Source: Chryseobacterium candidae (GTDB lineage Bacteria > Bacteroidota > Bacteroidia > Flavobacteriales > Weeksellaceae). From it: a stretch of DNA of 64,000 nt. The notes under the pieces were generated by a model. That model was not told the origin of the DNA. It saw nothing but the letters and a program-made list of their open reading frames with translations, and did no database searches. A program made the translations under genes and the position numbers. Within the stretch, counting starts at the first letter, position 1. The number at the start of each line of letters is the position of its first letter. This document shows positions 1 to 7,503 of the stretch, one piece after another. The stretch lies in contig NZ_SDLV01000003.1 in NCBI RefSeq assembly GCF_004916905.1, forward strand, positions 186,001 to 250,000, in the 5' to 3' direction.

Positions 1-883
1 AGAAGTAATTGCTTTTATCACTTCCTCCGCTGATATCAAGATCCACCTGATTTCTTGAAGCTACTCTCTGTAAAATATCTCTCCAGTCATCATTCCAAAG
101 CGGCGATGCACCAGGTAATAATTTCCCATCTGTTCCTACCGGTTTTGGATAAGCAGTGCCATATGGATTAATTCCAAGGGTCGAAACAAGATTATCTGTT
201 GCCATTTGTGCAGCCTGCTGAGAAGAAACTTTGCCAGACTGATATCCGTTTTTTAATGCTTCCCAATATAATTGAAAGTATTGATCTGTGTTTACCTGTT
301 CATAATCTTTGACAGCTCTTCCTGAGAATCCCTGACTGATATTAAAATTAACTCTGGCTTCTCCTTTTTTCCCTGATTTTGTAGTGATGATAATAATCCC
401 GTTTGCTCCTCTTGAACCATACAAAGCACTTGCTGTAGCGTCTTTCAAAACACTTATAGATTCAATATCGCTTGGGCTAATGGAGTTCAGGTTTCCGTCA
501 AAAGGAATCCCGTCCACTACGTATAAAGGATCACTGGAAGCACTGATTGAGCCAATTCCTCTGATACGGATGGTAGAAACTGCTCCGGGCTGTCCCGATG
601 CACTGGTAGTTTGAATTCCGGCAACCTGTCCTTCCAGTGCTTTGGTAATATTCGTAACTGGTCTGTTATTGATTTTATCGCTGGAAATTGTAGCTACAGA
701 ACCGGTATAGCTGTTTCTTTTTGCTTTTCCGTACGCTACCACTACTACCTCATCAAGTTCCTTTTCATGAAGGCTATCTTTTTTCGGCATGGAATTCTGT
801 GCATTGATGCTGGTTATTCCCAGAAAAAAAGCAGCAACCGGAGGTATCCATGCTTTAGAATTGAATAAATTTTTGCTAATCAT
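1..883 (-). CDS. SusC/RagA-type TonB-dependent outer-membrane receptor, N-terminal part (cut by window edge)
   Basis: The minus strand is open from an ATG at 883-881 to the window edge, about 294 codons. The N-terminus has a hydrophobic signal peptide ending near NAQ, then a TonB-box-like DEVVVVAYGKAKR, then the plug domain with NITKALEGQVAGIQ, IRGIGSISASSDPLYVVDGI and DIESISVLKDATASALYGSR, which are hallmarks of the SusC/RagA class. The N-terminal carboxypeptidase-like domain found in many SusC proteins is missing, so the TonB box directly follows the signal peptide. The family imports oligosaccharides, peptides or other ligands through the outer membrane using TonB energy. The substrate cannot be read from the plug, but the leader carries a SAM-I type riboswitch, which suggests a link to methionine or sulfur nutrition (inference). 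The beta-barrel and any SusD partner lie outside the window. Confidence 0.9.
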   Translation of the reverse strand, partial: MISKNLFNSKAWIPPVAAFFLGITSINAQNSMPKKDSLHEKELDEVVVVAYGKAKRNSYTGSVATISSDKINNRPVTNITKALEGQVAGIQTTSASGQPGAVSTIRIRGIGSISASSDPLYVVDGIPFDGNLNSISPSDIESISVLKDATASALYGSRGANGIIIITTKSGKKGEARVNFNISQGFSGRAVKDYEQVNTDQYFQLYWEALKNGYQSGKVSSQQAAQMATDNLVSTLGINPYGTAYPKPVGTDGKLLPGASPLWNDDWRDILQRVASRNQVDLDISGGSDKSNYF

Positions 884-916
884 AATCAATTTTATTTATC
901 ATATATTAAAATTTTA

Positions 917-942
917 CCCTTTGCAGAAAAGTCAGCAAAGGG
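917..942 (-). terminator. Terminator-like hairpin, likely riboswitch expression platform
   Basis: An 8-bp perfect inverted repeat (CCCTTTGC / GCAAAGGG, 10-nt loop) lies between the riboswitch aptamer and the receptor start codon. On the minus strand it is followed by TAAAATTTT, a weak U-rich run. Its place downstream of the aptamer fits a transcription-termination switch that turns the receptor gene off when SAM is abundant. That mode of action is inferred. Confidence 0.6.
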
Positions 943-985
943 CATCGATAAATACGACAAACCAAATGCTTATTTTTCCTTAAAA

Positions 986-1066
986 GGCTGAATGTAACAC
1001 CTTGCCCCACGAGGTAGGTTGTTAAGATTTCACAGGGTCAGTTCCCTCCATCTTTCTTTATAAGCC
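986..1066 (-). promoter_or_regulatory. SAM-I (S-box) type riboswitch aptamer
   Basis: Read on the minus strand, the segment shows the S-box core in order: CTTATAAAGA, GATGGAGGGAACTGACCC, TGTGAAATCTTAACAACC and AAGGTGTTACATTC. P2 can form from AAGAT and ATCTT, with an inner GGG/CCC pair, and GGA/GAA at the kink-turn position. P3 can form from ACCT/AGGT. A short P1 forms from GGCT (1066-1063) and AGCC (989-986). The P4 arm is short or absent, so a SAM-I/IV-like variant is possible. The aptamer lies about 100 nt upstream of the SusC-like gene and starts a few bases after the predicted transcription start. Confidence 0.82.
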
Positions 1067-1082
1067 GATCGAAATATGATTG

Positions 1083-1113
1083 CAAAGCTAAAAACTTTTA
1101 GTCTACAAAACAA
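1083..1113 (-). promoter_or_regulatory. Promoter of the riboswitch/SusC transcript
   Basis: On the minus strand a -7 element TAGCTTTG (1090-1083) matches the Bacteroidetes consensus TAnnTTTG exactly. A TTG at 1113-1111 sits 20 nt upstream, the expected -33 spacing. Transcription would start near 1076, just ahead of the riboswitch. Confidence 0.65.
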
Positions 1114-1120
1114 GTAGACT
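1100..1120. repeat. Inverted repeat overlapping the -33 region, possible operator
   Basis: AGTCTAC (1100-1106) and GTAGACT (1114-1120) form a perfect 7-bp dyad with a 7-bp spacer. It covers the -33 element of the promoter of the SusC transcript, a position where a repressor would block RNA polymerase. No regulator is identifiable, so the operator role is a guess from position and symmetry. Confidence 0.35.
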
Positions 1121-1310
1121 TATTTATTTTTCATGATAATTTTTTAATAATTAACATAAATTTTTAATAAAACCCACTACAATAAGAAGTTGCAGACCTT
1201 ATCATTTATTCAAACATGACAAATATCATTGTCAATAATTCAATAGCATGAAAATTCAGTATACCTTAATTTTTGTGTGATTTATTGAAAAAACTTTTTA
1301 ATTTTATGCT

Positions 1311-1718
1311 ATGAAAGTTTTGATCATCAATGGCCCTAACCTCAATCTGTTAGGCACAAGAGAACCGGAAATCTATGGAAATGTTTCTATGGAAAGTTAT
1401 TTGGAAAATTTAAGATCCGAGTTTCAGGCTTATGAATTACAATATTACCAGTCTAATATTGAAGGTGAGCTTATCAACAGGCTTCAAGAAGATGATTTTG
1501 ATGCGGTGGTAATTAACCCGGGAGCTTTCACCCACTATTCTTATGCAATTGCTGATTGCTTGAAGAATATCCGCAAGCCGAAAGTAGAAGTTCACATCAG
1601 CAATATCTACAAAAGAGAAGAATTCCGACAGAAATCTGTAACAGCCGCTAATACGGATGCCGTTTTATCTGGCTTTGGAATGGATGGGTATAGATTGGCT
1701 TTATTGAGTCTGAAATAA
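1311..1718 (+). CDS. aroQ: 3-dehydroquinate dehydratase, type II
   Basis: This cytosolic enzyme dehydrates 3-dehydroquinate to 3-dehydroshikimate, the third step of the shikimate pathway. The 135-residue length is slightly below the usual 140-150. The start NGPNLNLLGTREPEIYG holds the flexible-lid arginine and the catalytic tyrosine (Tyr22). VINPGAFTHYSYAIADC carries the family asparagine and histidine, and HISNIYKREEFRQKS matches the second histidine/arginine motif. The gene stands alone on the plus strand and converges with pckA across a bidirectional terminator. No other shikimate gene is nearby, as is common for aroQ. Confidence 0.96.
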   Translation: MKVLIINGPNLNLLGTREPEIYGNVSMESYLENLRSEFQAYELQYYQSNIEGELINRLQEDDFDAVVINPGAFTHYSYAIADCLKNIRKPKVEVHISNIYKREEFRQKSVTAANTDAVLSGFGMDGYRLALLSLK

Positions 1719-1835
1719 TTCAGTCGTTTATTTTCCCACAGATGGCACAGATTTTCACAGATAATTATAGAAAAAAAATACATATGTCAGTAGTTACACT
1801 GCTGCAAAAATCTATTAAATTTTGAGAAATAAAAT

Positions 1836-1866
1836 ACAAAAGCCTCATCAATGATGAGGCTTTTGT
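1836..1866. terminator. Bidirectional terminator between aroQ and pckA
   Basis: A 15-bp perfect inverted repeat (1836-1850 and 1852-1866) has A-runs on the left arm and T-runs on the right arm, so it can end transcription from both convergent genes. Confidence 0.85.
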
Positions 1867-1883
1867 ACGTTTATGGTTAACTA

Positions 1884-3500
1884 TTAAATAGTTTGTTCAT
1901 GTAATTGAGGTCCTGAAGCTACTAACTTCTTACCTTCTTCAGTATCACAGTACTGTTCAAAATTCTTGATATATCTTGAAGCAAGATCTTTTGCTTTTTC
2001 TTCCCATACCGAAGTATTTTCATAGGTATCTCTAGGATCTAAAATACCTGCAGAAACGTTTGGTAATTCAGTAGGAATTTCAAGATTCATAATTGGAACC
2101 TGAGCTTTAGGAGCATTATCAATAGATCCATCAATGATTGCGTCAATGATTGCTCTGGTATCTTTAAGCGAAATTCTCTTTCCTGTACCGTTCCAGCCTG
2201 TATTTACCAAATAAGCTTTTGCACCGTGTTCCTGCATTTTACCGATCAATGTTTTAGAATACATTGTTGGGTGCAATGTAAGGAATGCTTCCCCAAATGC
2301 AGGGGAGAAAGATGGTTCAGGTTCTGTAATACCTCTTTCCGTTCCGGCTAATTTTGATGTATACCCGCAAAGGAAGTGGTACTGAGCCTGATCTTCATTC
2401 AGGATAGAAACCGGAGGAAGTACTCCGAATGCATCTGCTGAAAGGTATACAATCTTCTTGGCATGACCTGCTTTAGAAGGCAATACAATTTTGTTGATAT
2501 GATATATTGGATAAGAAACTCTTGTGTTCTCAGTGATTGAACCGTCTGTATAATCTGCTACTCCATTGTTAATAACAACGTTTTCAAGAAGTGCATCTCT
2601 TTTGATGGCAGCGAAGATATCCGGTTCTTTTTCTTCAGATAAGTCAATCACTTTAGCATAGCATCCTCCCTCATAGTTGAATACTCCGTTGTTATCCCAT
2701 CCGTGCTCATCGTCACCGATAAGGTATCTTTTAGGATCTGCTGATAAAGTAGTTTTACCTGTTCCAGAAAGACCAAAGAATAAAGCAACATCACCTTTCT
2801 CTCCAACGTTCGCAGAACAATGCATGGAAGCCATACCTTTTAACGGAAGGTAATAGTTCATCATGGCAAACATTCCTTTTTTCATTTCACCTCCGTACCA
2901 GGTACCTCCGATGATCTGTAGTTTTTCAGTAAGGTTGAACATAATGAAGTTTTCAGAGTTTAATCCCTGAGCTTCCCAGTTCGGGTTTGTTGTTTTTGAT
3001 CCGTTGATTACGGTGAAATCCGGCTCACCGTAGTTTTCAAGTTCGTAGTGAGAAGGACGAATGAACATATTAGTAACAAAATGCGCCTGCCATGCTACTT
3101 CAACGATAAATCTTACTTTAAGTCTCGTATCTGCATTCGTTCCGCAGAATGTATCTACTACATAAATCTTTTTAGATTCAGCAAGCTGGTTCAGCACTAG
3201 TTCTTTACAAGACCCGAAAATTTCTGCTGTTGTAGGTAGGTTTACTTTACCATCCCAGAAAATTGTATCTCTTGTAACATCATCCTGAACAATATATCTG
3301 TCTTTAGGTGAACGACCTGTGAAAATTCCTGTTTTTACCGATACTGCGCCAGATTCCGTAAGCTCAGCTTGCTCAAACCCCTGATTTTCAGGAGAAACTT
3401 CAGCCTGATATAATTCTTCATAAGAAGGATTATACACTACTTCATAGTTTCCTTTAATCCCTAATTTCTCTAAATCCTGGATGATTTTAGTGTTTTTCAT
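1884..3500 (-). CDS. pckA: Phosphoenolpyruvate carboxykinase (ATP)
   Basis: The enzyme converts oxaloacetate and ATP to phosphoenolpyruvate, CO2 and ADP, the entry step of gluconeogenesis in the cytosol. Its 538 residues are the normal length. The P-loop [11 protein letters not shown] spans residues 243-253 and marks the ATP-using class. TGRSPKDRY near residue 61 is the oxaloacetate-binding arginine motif, and [11 protein letters not shown] near residue 201 holds the metal-site lysine. FSPAFGEAF and [11 protein letters not shown] are further family signatures. It converges with aroQ. The reaction also consumes or releases CO2, a weak link to the carbonate genes at 54-58 kb. Confidence 0.97.
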   Translation of the reverse strand: MKNTKIIQDLEKLGIKGNYEVVYNPSYEELYQAEVSPENQGFEQAELTESGAVSVKTGIFTGRSPKDRYIVQDDVTRDTIFWDGKVNLPTTAEIFGSCKELVLNQLAESKKIYVVDTFCGTNADTRLKVRFIVEVAWQAHFVTNMFIRPSHYELENYGEPDFTVINGSKTTNPNWEAQGLNSENFIMFNLTEKLQIIGGTWYGGEMKKGMFAMMNYYLPLKGMASMHCSANVGEKGDVALFFGLSGTGKTTLSADPKRYLIGDDEHGWDNNGVFNYEGGCYAKVIDLSEEKEPDIFAAIKRDALLENVVINNGVADYTDGSITENTRVSYPIYHINKIVLPSKAGHAKKIVYLSADAFGVLPPVSILNEDQAQYHFLCGYTSKLAGTERGITEPEPSFSPAFGEAFLTLHPTMYSKTLIGKMQEHGAKAYLVNTGWNGTGKRISLKDTRAIIDAIIDGSIDNAPKAQVPIMNLEIPTELPNVSAGILDPRDTYENTSVWEEKAKDLASRYIKNFEQYCDTEEGKKLVASGPQLHEQTI

Positions 3501-3535
3501 TTTACTTATATTTTCTATTTCTTTATTGACTTCAA

Positions 3536-3543
3536 CAAAAATA
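3536..3543 (-). promoter_or_regulatory. -7 promoter element of pckA
   Basis: TATTTTTG on the minus strand (3543-3536) matches TAnnTTTG exactly, 36 nt upstream of the pckA ATG. No clear TTG is seen at the -33 position. Confidence 0.45.
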
Positions 3544-3627
3544 ATATTAATTATTTGTTAAAGGTGGTTTAAATATACTGATATAAGTCAGAATGACAAA
3601 TAAAAAAAAAGGATTGCAATTGCTTGA

Positions 3628-4533
3628 TTATAAGCTGATTATATTTTCCCATTCTAAAACAGTGGAAAAACCTTTCTCCCAAAAATAGTTCTTATAGTCC
3701 CCAAATTTGGCACTCATTACAAAATCTCCACCCCATGCACCTAAACTTTTGACAAATAAAGGGCAATCTGAGAATAATTTTTCTTTAACTGTGAGAATTT
3801 CAAGAAAATTTGCAATTTTATGCTCATGAATCATCATTAATTCGGAAAATTTTTCCAATTCATTGCATAACAATATTTTTTTTGTGAGATCTGAAAATTC
3901 ATTCACCAATTCCGGAGACTTCTTTTTGGACTTGTATAAGTTGATTCCCTCTCTACTATCCTGCTTCTGATTTAAATGGATAAAAATCAGTTCATTTTTA
4001 AAGGATGGACTGAAATCTACCTTCTCATATTTTATCTCAGGTTTACTCTGGAACAGAACTGCAGATTTTTCTTTAGCTACAGCGATATCGTATCCACTGC
4101 CACCTAAGCTGATAGTATTAAGATAAAAAGGATCAACCTCTGCCCATTCTGCCAGATTGTTCATCAGGGTGGAACTGCTACCAAGCCCATAATCCGCCGG
4201 AAACTGAAGATTGGTTTTTAAATGATAAGTAAGGTCTGCTTTGAATTTACTGCTAGAAAGCTGCTGAACATTTTGTAGTGTTTTGGTAATGAATTCAGCA
4301 CTTGATGGAATATTGGTTTCCAGAATCTGCCAGTTTTTATAATCTATGACAGCTTTTAACCATAATGTATTCTGATGATAAGCTTCCCAAAAAATAAGAG
4401 ATTTTCCATCTTCTTTTTCTTCAAAGAAAAACTCTTGTCCTAGCCTGGTAGGTACCGCTAAGACAAGAGCTCCATCTATTGCGAAATATTCTGAAGTAAG
4501 CATAAGCTTGCCCGGTGAAAATATCGCGTTCAT
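3628..4533 (-). CDS. GYDIA-family GHMP kinase
   Basis: This is a 301-residue small-molecule kinase of the galactokinase/homoserine/mevalonate/phosphomevalonate superfamily. The N-terminus FSPGKLMLTSEYFAIDGA is the first GHMP motif. DYGLGSSSTLMNNLAEWA near residue 115 is the glycine/serine-rich ATP-binding loop. GGSGYDIAVA near residue 145 is the motif that names this Bacteroidetes subfamily. The phosphorylated substrate is not established here; a mevalonate-pathway role is an inference from the superfamily. The ATG lies 7 nt beyond the fabD stop, so the two are probably co-transcribed. Confidence 0.85.
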   Translation of the reverse strand: MNAIFSPGKLMLTSEYFAIDGALVLAVPTRLGQEFFFEEKEDGKSLIFWEAYHQNTLWLKAVIDYKNWQILETNIPSSAEFITKTLQNVQQLSSSKFKADLTYHLKTNLQFPADYGLGSSSTLMNNLAEWAEVDPFYLNTISLGGSGYDIAVAKEKSAVLFQSKPEIKYEKVDFSPSFKNELIFIHLNQKQDSREGINLYKSKKKSPELVNEFSDLTKKILLCNELEKFSELMMIHEHKIANFLEILTVKEKLFSDCPLFVKSLGAWGGDFVMSAKFGDYKNYFWEKGFSTVLEWENIISL

Positions 4534-4540
4534 ATTTTTA

Positions 4541-5416
4541 TTAGATTGCAGAAGTTGCTTCTACAGATCCGTCAATTTTTTTGATCAATCCCTGAAGGGT
4601 TTTTCCTGGCCCTACTTCTACAAAGTTTGATGCACCGTCTTTAATCATATTCTGAACAGACTGTGTCCATTTTACAGGACCGGTAAGCTGAGCGATCAGG
4701 TTTTGTTTGATCTCATCGGGATTTGTTACCGCTGTAGTCGTGATATTCTGGTATACAGGAATTGTTGCTTTTCTGAATTTTGTTTTTTCGATAGCTGCGG
4801 CCAGTCTTTCCTGTGCAGGCTGCATCAATGGTGAATGGAAAGCTCCGTTTACTGGCAATAACAATGCTCTTTTAGCTCCTGCTTCTTTCAGTTTTGCGCA
4901 AGCTTCTTCTACTGCGGGTGTTTCTCCGGAAATTACCAATTGTCCCGGACAGTTATAGTTGGCAGGAACAACAATTCCGTTGATCTGTGCACAGATTTCT
5001 TCAACCTTAGCATCTTCTAAACCTAAGATAGCTGCCATAGAACTTGGATTGGCATTGCAAGCTTCCTGCATAGCCTTTGCTCTTTCAGAAACTAATTTCA
5101 AACCGTCATCAAAGGATAAGACTCCGTTGGCAACCAAAGCTGAAAACTCTCCTAAAGAGTGTCCTGCAACCATTTCAGCACCAAGACCATTTACGGCTTT
5201 TAACGCTGCTACTGAATGTATAAATATTGAAGGCTGGGTAACCTCTGTTTTCTTAAGATCCGCATCCGTACCGTTAAACATAATGGAAAGAATGTCGAAA
5301 CCTAAAATTTCATTGGCAGATTCCATCAGATCTTTAATATCTTTTCTAGAATCATACAATTCTTTTCCCATTCCTACGAACTGAGATCCCTGCCCTGGAA
5401 ATACAAGTGCTTTCAT
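4541..5416 (-). CDS. fabD: Malonyl-CoA:ACP transacylase
   Basis: FabD moves malonyl groups from CoA to acyl carrier protein and so feeds fatty-acid chain elongation. The 291-residue protein begins with VFPGQGSQFVGMG, the usual family opening. The nucleophile is Ser87 in GHSLGEFSA and the catalytic histidine is His194 in GAFHSPLM. VGPGKTLQGLIKK near the C-terminus is also conserved. A -7 element in the 70-nt gap before it suggests a promoter of its own. The GHMP kinase gene follows after 7 nt. Malonyl-ACP would also be needed by the ketosynthase III at 48.8-49.7 kb. Confidence 0.96.
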   Translation of the reverse strand: MKALVFPGQGSQFVGMGKELYDSRKDIKDLMESANEILGFDILSIMFNGTDADLKKTEVTQPSIFIHSVAALKAVNGLGAEMVAGHSLGEFSALVANGVLSFDDGLKLVSERAKAMQEACNANPSSMAAILGLEDAKVEEICAQINGIVVPANYNCPGQLVISGETPAVEEACAKLKEAGAKRALLLPVNGAFHSPLMQPAQERLAAAIEKTKFRKATIPVYQNITTTAVTNPDEIKQNLIAQLTGPVKWTQSVQNMIKDGASNFVEVGPGKTLQGLIKKIDGSVEATSAI

Positions 5417-5436
5417 GTATTGAATTAAATATTATG

Positions 5437-5444
5437 CAAATATA
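5437..5444 (-). promoter_or_regulatory. -7 promoter element of fabD
   Basis: TATATTTG on the minus strand matches TAnnTTTG exactly, 20 nt upstream of the fabD start codon. The -33 position shows no clear TTG. Confidence 0.45.
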
Positions 5445-5486
5445 ACTATAATGTTAATAATATTCTTTTAAACAGCTATAAATCAT

Positions 5487-7454
5487 TTAAGGTACTAACC
5501 TGATTACTCTATAACCGGTATTTACATAAGCACCATTAGCTTTAGATTTTACAAACTCAAATTTGGTAGCAAGCTGAGTCTGAACTTTATTCATCTGTTT
5601 AAAGATCTCTCCTTTTTTATTTTCTCTGGTTAACATGTCATTAACAACATCAAAACCTACGATTGCATATTTTGGTGGAGTTTTACAGTATTTGCTTTTA
5701 TAAGCAGCCAGAATTTCTTTTTCAAAATTTCCGTCCGTATTAATCTTTCTATCCATCAGATATACCAGACTTGCCTGGCTCAGTTCGTCTACTCTCTTCT
5801 CAAAAACCGGAGAATAGAACATACTGAATGCTTTTATTCCCTGAACTTCTTTAGAAATAGCGATCATTCTGTTGGCAAAAGAATCTCCAGCAGCATTATC
5901 ATCATTTGCTAAAATGGCAATAACCGGTGCAGACTGTCCTGTCATCATATTCTGATCCGGCTGAATATCTGCCGGGGAATTAACAATAATGATATTAGGA
6001 TTTTTCACCGCTTTTTCAAGTCCGGCTTTGATATAATTGGCATTTTCTTTTTTAGCATCTGCCACTATATATATTTTCTGATCTGAATAAATTCCTTTTA
6101 CCTCTTCTACAATCTTATCAGCATAGGTCTGATTGTTGGTCTCAACAATAATAAGATTACTGTAGTTATAGAGTTCCGGAGAGTTGGCAAATGGTGCTAC
6201 AACCGGAATTTTCTGATTTTTGGTAAAATCAAGAACATCAATTACATTGGATTTAAAGAAAGGCCCTATGATAAGGTCTGTATTATCAGGATTGATCTGT
6301 GTTAAAGAGTTTTTGAATGAAGCTTCATTTCCAGAATCTACCACTTTAATATCCAGTTTTTGTCCTCCTCTTGCATTTCTTTCAATGGCAAGTTTAGCTC
6401 CTGTCAAAAAATCAAGAGCCATTGCTCTATACTGAGTTTCGTTGGTACTGTATCCGAAAGGAAGCATTAAGATAACACTTAAAGCATCACCGTTTTTCTT
6501 TACGTATGCAGCATCCTGCTTTTTAATTTTTAAAACCATTCCGGTTTTCAAACCATGTGAAAGATCCGGGTTAAGAGCAATAAGCTCATCAATAGAAACA
6601 CCGAATTTGTTAACGATAGAGAATACTGTATCACCCTGCTGAACTGTATAGGTTACATAATCATCACCTGCGGCAACATTGGAAATAGTTGTTGATTTTT
6701 CGTTCCCGGAATCCATTTTTGCTTTTGGATTGGCAGTTTCTGCAACAGTATCAGTATGAGTCGTTGTATTTATTCTTTTTATTTTAATGGTATCACCTGG
6801 TTTCAGTCCTTTTTCTTCCAATCCCGGATTTAAAGCATAAAGGTCCTGCTGGCTGATGCCAAACTGTTTTGTAATTCTGTAATAATTATCTTTAGCCTGG
6901 ATAACATAAGACTCTCCTTCTACAGCAGCAGTAGCGGTTGTAGGGGTAATCGTCGTTATATTTTTTTCTACAGCGGGTTCAGCATGTTTTTCTGCTGTTA
7001 CAGCCTGCTGCTCACCACCATATTTTTTAATGCTGGCAAGAGGTAAGGTGATTTCGTCCCCTATTTTCATGTGAGAATCCAGTTCAGGATTCAGTTTTCT
7101 CAAATCAGTTTCGGAAATTCTGTATTGTTTTGTAATACCATATATTGTTTGCTTTGGCAGTAAAACAATTTTACCCAGAGAAGAAGCACTTGTGTTTGAA
7201 GTTACTTTTTCTGCCGGAGCAGTTTTTGTTACAGCCGGAGTGGCTGCTTTGTCTGATTTTATGGTTAAAACATCTCCAATCGCCAGTTTGCCATCTTTAT
7301 GTTTGGGGTTTAGCTTCAGCAATTCATCTACAGTCATTCCATACTTTTTGGCAATGTTGTAAGGATTGTCACCTTGCACAACCGTATGTGATTTCTGGGC
7401 TGAAACTCCCAAAACCATACATAAACTGGATAGAATAAAAAACCTCTTTATCAT
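5487..7454 (-). CDS. Secreted protein with four LysM domains and a periplasmic-binding (type 1) domain
   Basis: The 655-residue protein starts with a signal peptide ending near VSAQK. Four LysM modules follow, at about residues 24-66, 93-138, 180-225 and 265-310; the first opens with HTVVQGDNPYNIAKKYG and the fourth with YTVQQGDTVFSIVNKFG. LysM domains bind peptidoglycan glycan strands. The remaining half (about 325-655) has the alternating strand/helix pattern of type 1 periplasmic-binding proteins, for example DLIIGPFFKSNVIDVLDF and KIPVVAPFANSPELYNYS, the fold of amino-acid ABC-transporter receptors and of LpoA-like proteins. A wall-anchored sensor or wall-synthesis regulator is possible, but the role is unknown. 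A promoter with both elements lies just upstream. Confidence 0.8.
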   Translation of the reverse strand: MIKRFFILSSLCMVLGVSAQKSHTVVQGDNPYNIAKKYGMTVDELLKLNPKHKDGKLAIGDVLTIKSDKAATPAVTKTAPAEKVTSNTSASSLGKIVLLPKQTIYGITKQYRISETDLRKLNPELDSHMKIGDEITLPLASIKKYGGEQQAVTAEKHAEPAVEKNITTITPTTATAAVEGESYVIQAKDNYYRITKQFGISQQDLYALNPGLEEKGLKPGDTIKIKRINTTTHTDTVAETANPKAKMDSGNEKSTTISNVAAGDDYVTYTVQQGDTVFSIVNKFGVSIDELIALNPDLSHGLKTGMVLKIKKQDAAYVKKNGDALSVILMLPFGYSTNETQYRAMALDFLTGAKLAIERNARGGQKLDIKVVDSGNEASFKNSLTQINPDNTDLIIGPFFKSNVIDVLDFTKNQKIPVVAPFANSPELYNYSNLIIVETNNQTYADKIVEEVKGIYSDQKIYIVADAKKENANYIKAGLEKAVKNPNIIIVNSPADIQPDQNMMTGQSAPVIAILANDDNAAGDSFANRMIAISKEVQGIKAFSMFYSPVFEKRVDELSQASLVYLMDRKINTDGNFEKEILAAYKSKYCKTPPKYAIVGFDVVNDMLTRENKKGEIFKQMNKVQTQLATKFEFVKSKANGAYVNTGYRVIRLVP

Positions 7455-7473
7455 ATTCGATAATTATAATTTA

Positions 7474-7503
7474 CAAAAATACTTCTTTAAAATTAAATGG
7501 CAA
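7474..7503 (-). promoter_or_regulatory. Promoter of the LysM/PBP gene
   Basis: On the minus strand TATTTTTG (7481-7474) matches TAnnTTTG exactly and a TTG (7503-7501) lies 19 nt upstream. The -33 element is inside the last codons of bshC. Confidence 0.6.

Noticed and set aside
4707-5384. Open frames of 83 and 141 codons antisense to fabD
   Set aside because: They mirror a fully conserved fabD gene and have no recognisable domain or promoter; shadows of the coding strand.
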